Source: Alphaproteobacteria bacterium
GTDB lineage: Bacteria > Pseudomonadota > Alphaproteobacteria > Caulobacterales > Aquidulcibacteraceae
Assembly: GCA_016124255.1 (NCBI GenBank)
Contig: WGOB01000042.1
Location: 1 to 35,275, forward strand
Direction of reading: 5' to 3'
DNA length: 35,275 nucleotides
The notes beneath the pieces were generated by a model. The model made no database searches, was not told the DNA's origin, and saw only the letters and a list, made by a program, of their open reading frames with translations. The translations under genes and the position numbers were made by a program. Below are positions 1-8,031 of the stretch, piece by piece. Every line of letters starts with the position of its first letter. Position 1 is the first letter of the stretch.

Positions 1-141
1 CGTCCACCGCCCCTTGCCGCAGGACGATCCAAAGCAGCGCAAGCCCGACATCGCCCTCGCCGGCGCAACGCTCAACTGGACCCCAAAAACCCAGCTCCGC
101 GAAGGACTCCAGAAAACAATCGACTATTTCGACGCGTTCCT
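1..141. repeat. Left arm of 141-bp terminal inverted repeat
   Basis: Bases 1-141 are the perfect reverse complement of bases 35135-35275, read base by base. The identity stops at base 142, where this arm has C and the other arm (read on the minus strand) has G. The arm lies wholly within the 3' part of a UDP-glucuronate decarboxylase gene. Because the window begins inside the repeat, its real outward length cannot be seen. Confidence 0.97.
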
Positions 142-169
142 CGCCGAGATGGGAACGAGCAAGCGCTGA
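2..169 (+). CDS. uxs: UDP-glucuronate decarboxylase, C-terminal end (left copy, partial)
   Basis: The last 55 residues of an extended SDR enzyme are present; the 5' part lies outside the window. The motif PLPQDDPKQRKPDI followed by LNWTPKTQLREGL and TIDYF is the characteristic C-terminus of UDP-glucuronate decarboxylase, which makes UDP-xylose from UDP-glucuronate in the cytoplasm using bound NAD. The first 47 visible residues are encoded by sequence identical to the copy at the right end, but the last eight differ (AEMGTSKR here, RALDETAS there). The stop overlaps the ATG of the next glycosyltransferase by one base (TGATG), implying translational coupling. The catalytic N-terminal half is not visible, so another nucleotide-sugar dehydratase of the same family cannot be fully excluded. 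Confidence 0.85.
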   Translation, partial: VHRPLPQDDPKQRKPDIALAGATLNWTPKTQLREGLQKTIDYFDAFLAEMGTSKR

Positions 170-1323
170 TGCCCCAGCCCTACGCCATCATCTTCCCGTT
201 TCTCGGCGCCGGCGTCGGCGGCAGCCATGTCGTCACCTTCCGCCTCGGCCGCGCGCTCGACGAATTTTTCGGCCTGAAGAGCCTCGTGCTTTGCGTGGAG
301 GGCTCGAAGATCGCGGAGGAGGCGCGCCGCTACGGCCTTGACGTCGCCGCCCACGGCGAGCGCGCCGTTTCCCGCAACAACCCGTTCTACGACCTCACCA
401 AGGTCGCCCACCGCGTGGCGCTCCTGAAGCGCTACGGCGATCGCGATACGATCGTCCACGCCAACGACATCGAGACCACCCAATCCTGGGGTCCGTGCGC
501 AAAGCTCGCCGGCATGAAGCTCGTCTACCAGCACCAGAGCCTGAACCGCGACGCCCTCCCGAACCGCATCGCGCTCGCCTTCCCCGACGCCTTCATCGCC
601 GTCTCCGATCCGTGCCTCAACAATCTGCACTACGTCGATCAGACGAAGATCGTGAAGATTCTCTATTCCTACACCGTGAAGGGCGTCGACCGCACGATCG
701 CCCGCGCCAACGTCCTCGCCGACGCCGACGTCCCGCAGGATTCCATCCTGCTGGGCTTCGTCGGCAATTTCTGGAACCGGAAGCGCCCGCACTATTTCAT
801 CGACGTCGCCAAGGCGATCGCCCCGCACGAACCGCGCGCGCGCTTCCTCATGTTCGGCCGCGCCGGCGAGAACAGCGAAGACGATATGAAGGCCTACGCA
901 GCCGAGCAGGGCGTCGCCGACCGCGTCGTCTTCATGGGCTTCCGCTCGCCGCCTGAAGAGAATGTCGCCGCGCTCGACGTGATGCTCGCCCCCGCGATCA
1001 ACGAGCCCTTCGGCTTGACGCCGGTTGAATCGCTTCTTCTGGCCACGCCCTACGTCATCACCGCCGACGCCGGCCATCTCGAAAGCGGCGAACGCTGGAA
1101 AGGCGGACTTCTCGTTCCGAAAGACGCCCCGCCGGACGTGTTTGCACAAAGCGTGATGCGCATCATCCGCGGCGAAGTCTCGCCTGTTCTGTCGCCCGAG
1201 CGCCGCGCTGAAATCGCCCGCGAGCTTTCCCCTCGCGCCCAGGCCGACCAGGTCCTCGCCCTTTACCGGCGCCTCCGCCCCCGCGCCCCCGCCTTCGCGA
1301 TCGGCGCCCACGCCGCCGCCTGA
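169..1323 (+). CDS. GT4-family glycosyltransferase
   Basis: A 384-residue GT-B fold enzyme of the GT4 type. The N-terminal half has a Gly-rich acceptor-side loop (FLGAGVGGSH, about residues 9-18) and a HANDIETT segment. The C-terminal half has the donor-binding region: GFVGNFWNRKRP near residue 200, FLMFGRAGE, VFMGFRSP, and the E-x7-E motif EPFGLTPVE that binds the donor nucleotide-sugar. The length is normal for the family, and there is no signal peptide or membrane segment, so it is cytoplasmic or membrane-peripheral. It overlaps the upstream uxs stop by one base, which makes a UDP-sugar such as UDP-xylose an attractive but unproven donor. Donor and acceptor cannot be deduced from sequence alone. 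Confidence 0.88.
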   Translation: MPQPYAIIFPFLGAGVGGSHVVTFRLGRALDEFFGLKSLVLCVEGSKIAEEARRYGLDVAAHGERAVSRNNPFYDLTKVAHRVALLKRYGDRDTIVHANDIETTQSWGPCAKLAGMKLVYQHQSLNRDALPNRIALAFPDAFIAVSDPCLNNLHYVDQTKIVKILYSYTVKGVDRTIARANVLADADVPQDSILLGFVGNFWNRKRPHYFIDVAKAIAPHEPRARFLMFGRAGENSEDDMKAYAAEQGVADRVVFMGFRSPPEENVAALDVMLAPAINEPFGLTPVESLLLATPYVITADAGHLESGERWKGGLLVPKDAPPDVFAQSVMRIIRGEVSPVLSPERRAEIARELSPRAQADQVLALYRRLRPRAPAFAIGAHAAA

Positions 1324-1472
1324 CGCCGCCGCGCGGCGAGACCTTCACCGCTTTGCGCACAAGACGCTCCGAAGCGCAGACGTGCGCGCGCGATGGACAG
1401 ATCCGGTGCGAACCGACGGCGATTGATCTGCGCAGAGCCGGCCGCCGCGTGGCGCACCCCGGACTTGTGTGT

Positions 1473-1498
1473 GCGCAAGGGCCCCCTTAAGGTTGCGC
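1473..1498. promoter_or_regulatory. Inverted repeat in the kinase leader
   Basis: GCGCAA (1473-1478) and TTGCGC (1493-1498) are perfect 6-bp arms around a 14-base loop, which itself holds an AAGGG/CCCTT pair. It lies 12 bases before the chosen kinase ATG at 1511, inside the 187-bp gap 1324-1510. It could fold in the leader mRNA or bind a regulator. No convincing promoter hexamers could be assigned in this gap. Confidence 0.3.
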
Positions 1499-1510
1499 CA
1501 GGGGCTTGGC

Positions 1511-3052
1511 ATGGTGGTGGACGGCGATTTTCTTGCGCCCGGCGTGACGCTGCACGGCGTCTATGTTCTGGAAAGCGTGCTCGGGCGGGGCGGATTCGGC
1601 GTGACCTATCTCGCCGTCGATCTGCAATCGAACACCCGCGTCGCAATCAAGGAATATTTCCCGGACTTCTGCGCGATGCGCATGGAGGATGGTCATGTCG
1701 CCCCGATCCGCGGGCGCGACGCGTTGTTCGCAAAGTTTCTGGCCGACTTCAAGAATGAGGCGCTTGCGCTATCGGGGTTCGATCACCCGAACATCGTCCC
1801 GGTCATCGCGCAATTCGAAGCCCTCAACACCGCTTACTTCGTGATGCCGTTCATCGAAGGCGAGAGCCTGGAAGACGCCACCGTGCGCCCGATCTCCACG
1901 CAAGCGGTGATGGCGGTAGCGGAAGGCTTGATCGAGGCGGTGAAGACGCTGCACGACCACGACATGCTGCACCGGGACATAAAGCCCGGAAACGTGCGGC
2001 TGGCGCGCCTCGACCAGCCTGGGCCCACGCGGCTGCCGGATTTGCCGTACGAAGCGCGGCTGCGGTTCGGTCGCCCGATTCTGCTCGACTTTGGCGCCGC
2101 GCGCACGATCCCGCGCGACGGCCGCAGTCTCACAGGAATCGCGACCCCCCATTACGGCGCGCCCGAGCAGTTGACGGAGCGGGGAAAGCAGGACGTCAGA
2201 ACCGACATCTACGGCCTGGGCGCGACGCTCTATTGCTGCCTCGCCGCCGAGCCGCCGCCGCGCGCCGACGAACGTCTGGCTCAGGATGCGCTTGCCCCTG
2301 CACGCCAACGCTTCGCAGACATCGCCCCGCCGAACTTCCTCACCGCCATCGACCGGGCGCTGCAATTGCGCCCGCAGCACAGGCCCCAGACGATCCGCGA
2401 ATTCCGGAGCGAACTCTTCGCCGATCTCGGCGTGGTGGAATGGACTGCGCCGGGACAAACGTTTTCCGACGTCGGCATCTACGGGCGCCCAAGCCAGGTT
2501 GCGCCTTCCTCGACGGTGTCGCAGCCATCGCAGCGGCGCGGCGCCGGGGGCGCGATCGTCGCGGCGATCGTCGGGGCCGCGTTGATCGGCGCCGGCGCGT
2601 TCTGGTGGCTCACCCAGCCGGGCGGCAGCGTAACCGCGCGCCAGGCAGGCCTGCAGGTTGACCTGATCCTCAATCAGATGGCTTTGGCCGACACGACGCC
2701 GGCGCAGATCGCGAACCTGCAAGTATTTCTGGATGACGCCGCCAAGCACAACGTCGCGATCGATGCCGCGGATTATCGCGATCGAATTTCGGATTTGCAG
2801 CGGAGCGCGCGGCAAAATTATGAGAACGGGCTGAGCGCGCTGCGCCAGATACATTCGTTTGCACGCGCGAATCCGGCTGAGTTTGAAGCTATTATGACGC
2901 GCCTGGAGCAGCGCGCCCGCGCCGAGGCGCGCCCAAAGACAGCGCGCCGGCTGAGCGCTCTGCGGACGCTGATCCAGAACTCCAGAAACGGCGTTGACGA
3001 GCGCGCGTTTTCGTCGTTTTGGGAGGAGGAGGTTTCTGATCTGTCAGATTAG
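1511..3052 (+). CDS. Membrane-anchored Ser/Thr protein kinase
   Basis: A 513-residue Hanks-type kinase with its catalytic domain at residues 12-300. All key motifs are intact: Gly-loop GRGGFG (25-30), catalytic Lys47 in VAIKEYFP, Glu83 of helix C, HRDIKPGN (154-161), DFG (193-195) and APEQ (217-220). An insertion of about 20 residues with PTRLPDL separates the catalytic loop from DFG. A Ser/Pro linker leads to one transmembrane helix (about 346-367) and then a C-terminal tail of about 145 residues, predicted periplasmic and helical. The ATG at 1511 is chosen over an in-frame GTG at 1469 because AGGGG precedes it and the protein then begins like the second kinase. It starts a run of kinase, coiled-coil, FHA and phosphatase genes, so its substrates are probably the neighbouring FHA proteins (inference). 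Confidence 0.93.
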   Translation: MVVDGDFLAPGVTLHGVYVLESVLGRGGFGVTYLAVDLQSNTRVAIKEYFPDFCAMRMEDGHVAPIRGRDALFAKFLADFKNEALALSGFDHPNIVPVIAQFEALNTAYFVMPFIEGESLEDATVRPISTQAVMAVAEGLIEAVKTLHDHDMLHRDIKPGNVRLARLDQPGPTRLPDLPYEARLRFGRPILLDFGAARTIPRDGRSLTGIATPHYGAPEQLTERGKQDVRTDIYGLGATLYCCLAAEPPPRADERLAQDALAPARQRFADIAPPNFLTAIDRALQLRPQHRPQTIREFRSELFADLGVVEWTAPGQTFSDVGIYGRPSQVAPSSTVSQPSQRRGAGGAIVAAIVGAALIGAGAFWWLTQPGGSVTARQAGLQVDLILNQMALADTTPAQIANLQVFLDDAAKHNVAIDAADYRDRISDLQRSARQNYENGLSALRQIHSFARANPAEFEAIMTRLEQRARAEARPKTARRLSALRTLIQNSRNGVDERAFSSFWEEEVSDLSD

Positions 3053-3081
3053 AGTCATCGGGCAGGTGGGAGGGGGACTGC

Positions 3082-3804
3082 ATGAAGTCGATGGTGATCG
3101 CGGCGCTCACGGCGCTGCTTGTGCTGTGTCCTGCGCCGGCCTCGGCCGGCCCGTGCGACGCGCTGGCGAACAATCCAGAGCAAGCCTCGGGGATCAGTTT
3201 TGGCGGCGACGCGGTCGTGTCCACCGTGACTGGGGCGATCCTGGGCGCCGCCCTCGGGGCGGTGATCGGCAACAACACCGGCAGCGGCGACGCCCGCCGC
3301 GGCGCCGTGACGGGCGCGGTCGTCGGCGCTGGCGCGGGCTTTCTGCTTGGACAAGTGGCCGCGCAGCGCCGCCAGGCGTTTCAATCGCAATCCGCCTATC
3401 TCGATTGCGAAATCGAAGCCTCCACGCAGCTCCTGGCGCAGCGGGACGCCGAAGTCCTCGCCGCCCAGCAGCAATTGGAGATATCGCAGCGCGAGGTCGC
3501 GGAGATGCAAGCCCGCATCCAGGCCGACACCGCCACGCGCAACGAGATTCGCGCGCTGCGCAATCGCCTCAACGCCGAAGTCCGCGGGATCGATCAGCAG
3601 ATCGCGAATTGCCAGCGCGAAATGGACTACATGCAGCACGTCAGCGAATTGCCGCCTGAAGGCGGCGACGCTCAGACGCTTCAAGTCCAGCGCCAACAGC
3701 TGGCCGCGCGCCGGGCTGAATTGCAGACTCGTTTCGACGAGCTCAATCGGGTCAAACAGGAAACCCAGATGGCGTCAAACTCGCTTCGCAACCGGAGGGG
3801 TTAG
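3082..3804 (+). CDS. Exported glycine-zipper, coiled-coil protein
   Basis: A 240-residue protein with a clear signal peptide (hydrophobic core AALTALLVL, cleavage after ASA near residue 22). A glycine-zipper hairpin follows at about residues 46-92 (repeated GAxxGAxxG, e.g. GAILGAALGAVIG and GAVVGAGAGFLLG), the kind of segment that inserts in or associates with membranes. The remainder (95-235) is Gln/Glu/Arg-rich coiled coil. A strong Shine-Dalgarno, GGAGGGGG, sits just upstream of the ATG. It is 29 bp after the kinase and 3 bp before a coiled-coil lipoprotein gene, so it is probably a periplasmic or outer-membrane partner of the kinase's external tail. No enzymatic motif is seen. Confidence 0.82.
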   Translation: MKSMVIAALTALLVLCPAPASAGPCDALANNPEQASGISFGGDAVVSTVTGAILGAALGAVIGNNTGSGDARRGAVTGAVVGAGAGFLLGQVAAQRRQAFQSQSAYLDCEIEASTQLLAQRDAEVLAAQQQLEISQREVAEMQARIQADTATRNEIRALRNRLNAEVRGIDQQIANCQREMDYMQHVSELPPEGGDAQTLQVQRQQLAARRAELQTRFDELNRVKQETQMASNSLRNRRG

Positions 3805-3807
3805 GCC

Positions 3808-4344
3808 ATGGCCCTGCATAGGGCGGCGGCCGCCTTGGCGTGCGCGATCGTCGCGTCGTGCGCCACCGGGCCGGTCAACACCGCCAATCCGTCCACCGGC
3901 GACCTCCTGTTTCGCTGGGGAGACCTGAACGCTTATCTGGACCAGCGCCGCGCGTATCTGGAAACCATCCGTGCTGACTTGCGCGAAACCAACGCACTGT
4001 TGGCGCGGCAACTTGAGGCGCTTGCCGCAGTGCAGGAGCAGATGGACACGCTCCACGGGGCGCGCCGCGCGCGCGCGGCGGAGGTGGCGGCTCTGGAGCA
4101 GGAAGTCCAGCGCTTGGAGCAGCAGGCGATCGGGGCGCGGACGCAATTGACCGACCTCGAGCGCCGGCGCAACGCGCTGGAGCAGCGCCGGGTGAACGGC
4201 CAAGGCGAGACCGCCGCCGACGCCGCGCAGCTGCGCACGCTGCAGCAGCAGATCAGCCAGCTCAGAGCAGAGATTGGTGTGTTCGAGCGGGGAATTCAGA
4301 ATACCCACGCTGCGCAACAGCGCGCGCTCTTGAGTGCGGAATAG
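3808..4344 (+). CDS. Coiled-coil lipoprotein
   Basis: A 178-residue protein with a lipoprotein signal: an Arg-containing N-terminus, a hydrophobic stretch and the lipobox VASC, with Cys18 as the predicted lipidated residue. Almost all of the mature part (about 45-170) is heptad-rich coiled coil with many Gln, Glu, Arg and Leu. A GGAGGGG Shine-Dalgarno lies in the end of the preceding gene. Its position between the glycine-zipper protein and the FHA/pseudoprotease gene suggests an envelope scaffold that contacts one or both of them. No homologous family is recognised beyond generic coiled-coil lipoproteins. Confidence 0.78.
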   Translation: MALHRAAAALACAIVASCATGPVNTANPSTGDLLFRWGDLNAYLDQRRAYLETIRADLRETNALLARQLEALAAVQEQMDTLHGARRARAAEVAALEQEVQRLEQQAIGARTQLTDLERRRNALEQRRVNGQGETAADAAQLRTLQQQISQLRAEIGVFERGIQNTHAAQQRALLSAE

Positions 4345-4363
4345 GGAGGGCCAAGGCGGGGGT

Positions 4364-5809
4364 ATGAGCGGCATGAGACGGGACGGTGCGAAAATGCTGA
4401 GCGGTTTGGTCCTCCGGCATGCGATCGGTTTGATCGCGTTGTACATGATGGCGTTGATCGCCCCGTCTTTCGCGTTCGCCTCGCCGGCGGATTACGTGGT
4501 CCGCGTCACGGTGCGCGACGAAGCCGGCGCCTACGACGTCTCGGGCGTGCTTGTCGCTCAGGGTCGCGTCGCCACGGCCGCGCGCGCGCTCGGGGGAGCG
4601 GACGCTGAGGCGCTAACAGTGACCTACCTGTCCGGCGGTGCGCCGATTCGGGTCGCCCGAATTCAGCGTGACGGCGATGTCGCTCTCCTGTCCTTTGCGG
4701 ATCCCGGCGTTGGGCGCCCCCCGGCGATCGCGGTGACTGCCGCGCAGACCAATGAGGCCGTCATCGCGGCTTGGGCGACATCCGCCGGCGTCGGCGGCGG
4801 CCGCTACGTGCTCACCTGGAGCGAACCGCCGTCATTCGGTGAGCCGATCAGAGGCGCCGCGGTCGGCGGCGCTATCCTCAATTCCTGCAGCCAAGTCATT
4901 GGGCTCATCCTGCCTGGCCGCGCGTCGACGGCGGCCGAGATTCGTCGCGCGGCCGCGCCGAACAGCGCAGGTCTGTCCACTATCGGCCTTGCGGGCGAAG
5001 CGCTGCAGGAAGTGCTGCGCGGCCTCGGCGCGCCGCTCGCGCCGGCGCCGGTCCCGTGCGAAAGCCCGGCCCCGCCAGGCGAAACCGTCGCGGAACTTGC
5101 GGTGGCTGAGGCGCAGGCGCAGGCGGAGGTTCAACGCCTTCAGCAGGCGCTCGCCCGCGCTGAGCGCCAGCGCACGAATGAAGTTGGCCGCATTCGCGAA
5201 GAACTGACCCAGGCGACGACGCGTCTTGAGGAAACCTCCGCCCAGCTGGAAGAGGCCGAAGACCAGGCGCTCGGCGCCCAGGCGCAGGCCCAGCAAGCGA
5301 CGCAGCAGACGGCGGTGGTCTCCACCGAGAACGCCAAGATCAGGACCTACGCGCGTTATGGCGCGCTCGGCGCGGCCGCTCTTCTTCTGGTGCTCGCCGG
5401 CGTGGCAGGCTTCCTGGTCTGGCGCGCGCGGCGTCGCTCGAAATCGCTCGAGCGCGATCTCGACTCGCTGGCCGAGCAGGATCGCGCCCGCGCCAACGCG
5501 CCCGATTGGGTGCTGACCGGAAAAGCCGGCCGCATGAAGCTGCGCGGCGCCCTGATGGCGGACGCCAAACGCGGCTCCATCGTCGGGCGCGGCAAGTCGG
5601 AAGCCGACGTGCTGATCGACGCCGAGCAGATTTCGCGCAAGCACGCACGGTTCTCGCTCCGCGACGGCGGCGTGTTCATCGAGGATTTGCGCTCGACCAA
5701 CGGCACCAGCGTGAACGGCCGAAAGCTCGCCGCCGGCGAAGTCACTGAAGTGCGGGAGGGCGACAAGATCGACTTCGCCGACCAATCCTACGTGCTGCAG
5801 CGGGTCTGA
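4364..5809 (+). CDS. FHA protein with periplasmic pseudo-trypsin domain
   Basis: About 481 residues from the ATG at 4364; a GTG at 4334 overlapping the previous gene is an alternative start. Order: signal sequence or first hydrophobic segment (about 12-40); a trypsin-like beta-barrel domain (about 43-215); coiled coil (about 240-325); a transmembrane helix (about 332-354); and a C-terminal FHA domain (about 405-481) with GRGKSEADV, SRKHARF and STNGTSVNG. The protease-like part keeps the Asp region (DVALLSF) but has Arg/Ala where the His motif should be (VATAARAL) and Val in place of the nucleophile Ser (GAAVGGAIL). It should therefore be a binding or sensing domain, not a protease. The topology puts the sensor outside and the phosphothreonine-binding FHA inside, so it could pass envelope information to the kinases. 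Confidence 0.85.
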   Translation: MSGMRRDGAKMLSGLVLRHAIGLIALYMMALIAPSFAFASPADYVVRVTVRDEAGAYDVSGVLVAQGRVATAARALGGADAEALTVTYLSGGAPIRVARIQRDGDVALLSFADPGVGRPPAIAVTAAQTNEAVIAAWATSAGVGGGRYVLTWSEPPSFGEPIRGAAVGGAILNSCSQVIGLILPGRASTAAEIRRAAAPNSAGLSTIGLAGEALQEVLRGLGAPLAPAPVPCESPAPPGETVAELAVAEAQAQAEVQRLQQALARAERQRTNEVGRIREELTQATTRLEETSAQLEEAEDQALGAQAQAQQATQQTAVVSTENAKIRTYARYGALGAAALLLVLAGVAGFLVWRARRRSKSLERDLDSLAEQDRARANAPDWVLTGKAGRMKLRGALMADAKRGSIVGRGKSEADVLIDAEQISRKHARFSLRDGGVFIEDLRSTNGTSVNGRKLAAGEVTEVREGDKIDFADQSYVLQRV

Positions 5810-5811
5810 GC

Positions 5812-6399
5812 ATGAGGACGTCTCGCTTTATCCTTGCCGTTCTAAGCGCGCTGCTCACAACCGCAGCCCCGGCCCTGGCGGCGTACGGCTTCGCCTCCGA
5901 CGCCCCCGGCGAGCCGTGGCATCGCAATCCGATCGTCTGGCTGGTCGGCGCCGTGATCGTCGGTCTGCTGATCGCCAACCTCGTCTTCATGTCGCGCCGG
6001 CGCCCGCCGGAGCCGCCCCCGCCGCCCGCGCCGCAGCAGGCTGGTCGCCGCCCTATCGTCTGGTCCGACCCGTCCGGCGGCGGATTGCGCGGCGCGGTGC
6101 TGCACGGCTTCGACAGCCAGAACCGGAAGGTGCGCTTCGAGTTCAGCGCCGACGAATTGAAGAGCGGCGTGCTCGTCGGGCGCGGACGCGACGCGCGCGC
6201 CGTCCTCAACGACGAACGCGTCAACCGCGCGCACGCCATGCTTCGGCTTGTCGGCGATCATCTTGAGGTGCAGTCTCTGGGCGGCACCAATCCCACCTGG
6301 GTCAACGGCGTGCAATTGCAGGGGAAGCAGGCCGTCAACGCGCAGTTCGGAGACAAAGTGAAGTTCGGCCCGGTCGAGCTGTCGCTGTCGAAATTGTGA
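5812..6399 (+). CDS. Membrane-anchored FHA-domain protein
   Basis: A 195-residue protein with an N-terminal signal-like helix (about 5-22), a short loop, a transmembrane helix (about 41-61), a Pro-rich linker and a C-terminal FHA domain (about 95-195). The FHA core GRGRDARAV, RAHAML and GTNPTWVNG is recognisable, but the usual Ser of the SRxH motif, which contacts phosphothreonine, is Asn (VNRAHA). Binding may therefore be weak or altered. It starts 2 bp after the previous FHA gene and almost certainly shares its mRNA. The role is inferred as membrane docking of a phosphorylated partner. Confidence 0.85.
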   Translation: MRTSRFILAVLSALLTTAAPALAAYGFASDAPGEPWHRNPIVWLVGAVIVGLLIANLVFMSRRRPPEPPPPPAPQQAGRRPIVWSDPSGGGLRGAVLHGFDSQNRKVRFEFSADELKSGVLVGRGRDARAVLNDERVNRAHAMLRLVGDHLEVQSLGGTNPTWVNGVQLQGKQAVNAQFGDKVKFGPVELSLSKL

Positions 6400-6434
6400 G
6401 CGGGATCGAGCGGGGTCGAGCAAAGGGAAGAGTG

Positions 6435-7082
6435 ATGAGCGACAACAGAGATGGTCCCACGCGCCCGATGGGCGCCGCCGGATACGAGCCCGGCGTCGCC
6501 GATGGCGTAACGCGCCCCATGGGCGGCGCGACCCCGCCCGCCGGAGAAGGGCGCGCGCCCGCCGCCTCCAACCGCAACACGACCCAAGTCATCGGCGCCC
6601 AGCGCACGCCGGAGATGCAGGAGGAGTTCGATCCCATGCGGGATCCGGTCGTGGGCTGGCTGGTCGTCGTCGCCGGCGTCGGCCGGGGGACCCACCGCGC
6701 GTTGGGCTATGGCCAGAACACCGTCGGTCGCGGCGACGATGCGCGCGTGAAGCTGATCTACGGCGCCGCCGGCCTCAAGATCGGCGAAGGCGCGACGCAG
6801 ATCATCAACGCCGCCTATGAGAAACACTACGACGGCTCCGTCTCGCGCAAGCACTTCATCATCTCTTACGATGAGCGCAGCCGGCGCTTCTTCATCGAGA
6901 AGTCGCCAGACAGCACCAACATGACCTACATCAAGGATGGCGGCAGCGAGGAGCCGATCATGGCCCCGCGCGAGCTGAAGCCGTTCGATCGCATTCAGGT
7001 TGGACGCTCGGAACTCCTGTTTGTGCCGCTCTGCCACCGCGGCGAAGGCGATAATCCAGGTTTCGACTGGAAGGACACCTGA
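6435..7082 (+). CDS. Soluble FHA-domain protein with TRPMG repeats
   Basis: A 215-residue cytoplasmic protein starting at the ATG at 6435, preceded by AAGGGAAGAG; a GTG at 6396 is less likely. The N-terminal 60 residues hold two copies of a (G/V)TRPMG motif (about residues 9-13 and 27-31) and an NTTQVIG segment, all threonine sites that a Hanks kinase could phosphorylate. Residues about 80-210 form an extended FHA domain with TVGRGDD, SVSRKHF and DSTNMTY, carrying an insertion between the first two motifs. The arrangement of a phosphorylatable tail plus an FHA domain resembles known FHA switch proteins that can bind their own tail. Its place between the membrane FHA gene and the PP2C gene supports a role as relay and phosphatase substrate (inference). 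Confidence 0.85.
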   Translation: MSDNRDGPTRPMGAAGYEPGVADGVTRPMGGATPPAGEGRAPAASNRNTTQVIGAQRTPEMQEEFDPMRDPVVGWLVVVAGVGRGTHRALGYGQNTVGRGDDARVKLIYGAAGLKIGEGATQIINAAYEKHYDGSVSRKHFIISYDERSRRFFIEKSPDSTNMTYIKDGGSEEPIMAPRELKPFDRIQVGRSELLFVPLCHRGEGDNPGFDWKDT

Positions 7083-7087
7083 GCGCT

Positions 7088-8020
7088 GTGGCCGACACGG
7101 ACGATCAAGTCTTCGCCGCGTGGACCCAGGGACGTCGCGAACGTCAGGAAGACAATTGCGGCATGGCGGCGCTCGATCGTGACGCGCAGGCGCCCAATCT
7201 TCTTGTCGTCGCCGACGGCATGGGCGGGCAGGCGGCGGGCAACGTCGCCTCCGATGCGGCCGTCTCCGAGTTTATCCGCTCGGCGCGCGGCGCGGCCGAC
7301 AACGCGCCTGGCGACCGCCTTCGTCTCGCGCTCAACCAGGCCAACGCCGAGCTCGCAAAGCGCGTCGCCGCCGATTCACGCCTGAAAGGCATGGGCACCA
7401 CGCTGGCCGCCGCCGAGGTGCGCGACGGGCGCGTGCGGTGGATCTCAGTCGGGGATTCCCCGATGCTCCTGGTGCGCGGCGATGCGATCAGACGCATCAA
7501 TCAGGATCACTCGCTCGCGGGCCTGTATGAAGAACAGGTCGCTCGCGGCGAGCTTTCACGCCAAGACGCGCAACGGCGCGGCGGGCGCAACGAGTTGCGC
7601 TCTGCGCTGATGGGCGATCCCCCGCCCACGTTGATCGACCTCCAGGGCGCCGACAACGGCCTCGCGCTGGAGCCGGGAGACATTCTCATCCTGGCGACGG
7701 ACGGCGTGCTCACGCTCAGCCTGCAGAAGATCAAGTCGGTCGCGTTGCGCGCGCGCCGCTCCGCGCGCGCGATCGCGCAGGCGCTCGTGCGCGCCGTCGA
7801 TGAAGCGAAGGCCGAGCACCAGGACAACGCCACCGTGCTTGTGTACGTGCACCCCGGTCGGGCCCGGTCGCCCGAGACGTTCCCTGCGATGACCTTGATC
7901 GCCGCCGTCGCCGGGGTCGCGGTCATCGCAATAGCAGTGTTCGCCTGGATGTTTCTTACCGAACCCAAGAACGGCGCTGCGCCGGCCCCCCCGCCGGCTG
8001 CGCAGGACGGGGCGGATTAG
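7088..8020 (+). CDS. PP2C-family Ser/Thr phosphatase with C-terminal membrane anchor
   Basis: A 310-residue PPM/PP2C phosphatase with a GTG start 5 bp after the FHA gene. Metal-binding and core motifs are complete: RERQEDN (about 20-26), LLVVADGMGG, MGTTLAAA, SVGDSPMLLV, ILATDGVL and HQDNATVLVY. After the catalytic domain (about 1-255) there is a transmembrane helix (about 266-288) and a short Pro-rich tail. The enzyme would dephosphorylate the kinases or FHA proteins of the same operon at the inner face of the membrane. It is the last plus-strand gene of this block, ending 11 bp from the convergent TIR-Sel1 gene. Confidence 0.93.
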   Translation: MADTDDQVFAAWTQGRRERQEDNCGMAALDRDAQAPNLLVVADGMGGQAAGNVASDAAVSEFIRSARGAADNAPGDRLRLALNQANAELAKRVAADSRLKGMGTTLAAAEVRDGRVRWISVGDSPMLLVRGDAIRRINQDHSLAGLYEEQVARGELSRQDAQRRGGRNELRSALMGDPPPTLIDLQGADNGLALEPGDILILATDGVLTLSLQKIKSVALRARRSARAIAQALVRAVDEAKAEHQDNATVLVYVHPGRARSPETFPAMTLIAAVAGVAVIAIAVFAWMFLTEPKNGAAPAPPPAAQDGAD

Positions 8021-8031
8021 CTTCGGCGCAT

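Noticed and set aside
124-1311. 395-codon minus-strand open frame
   Set aside because: Antisense shadow of the GT4 gene at 169-1323.
4364-5100. Active serine protease
   Set aside because: The fold resembles trypsin, but both the His and the nucleophilic Ser motifs are replaced.
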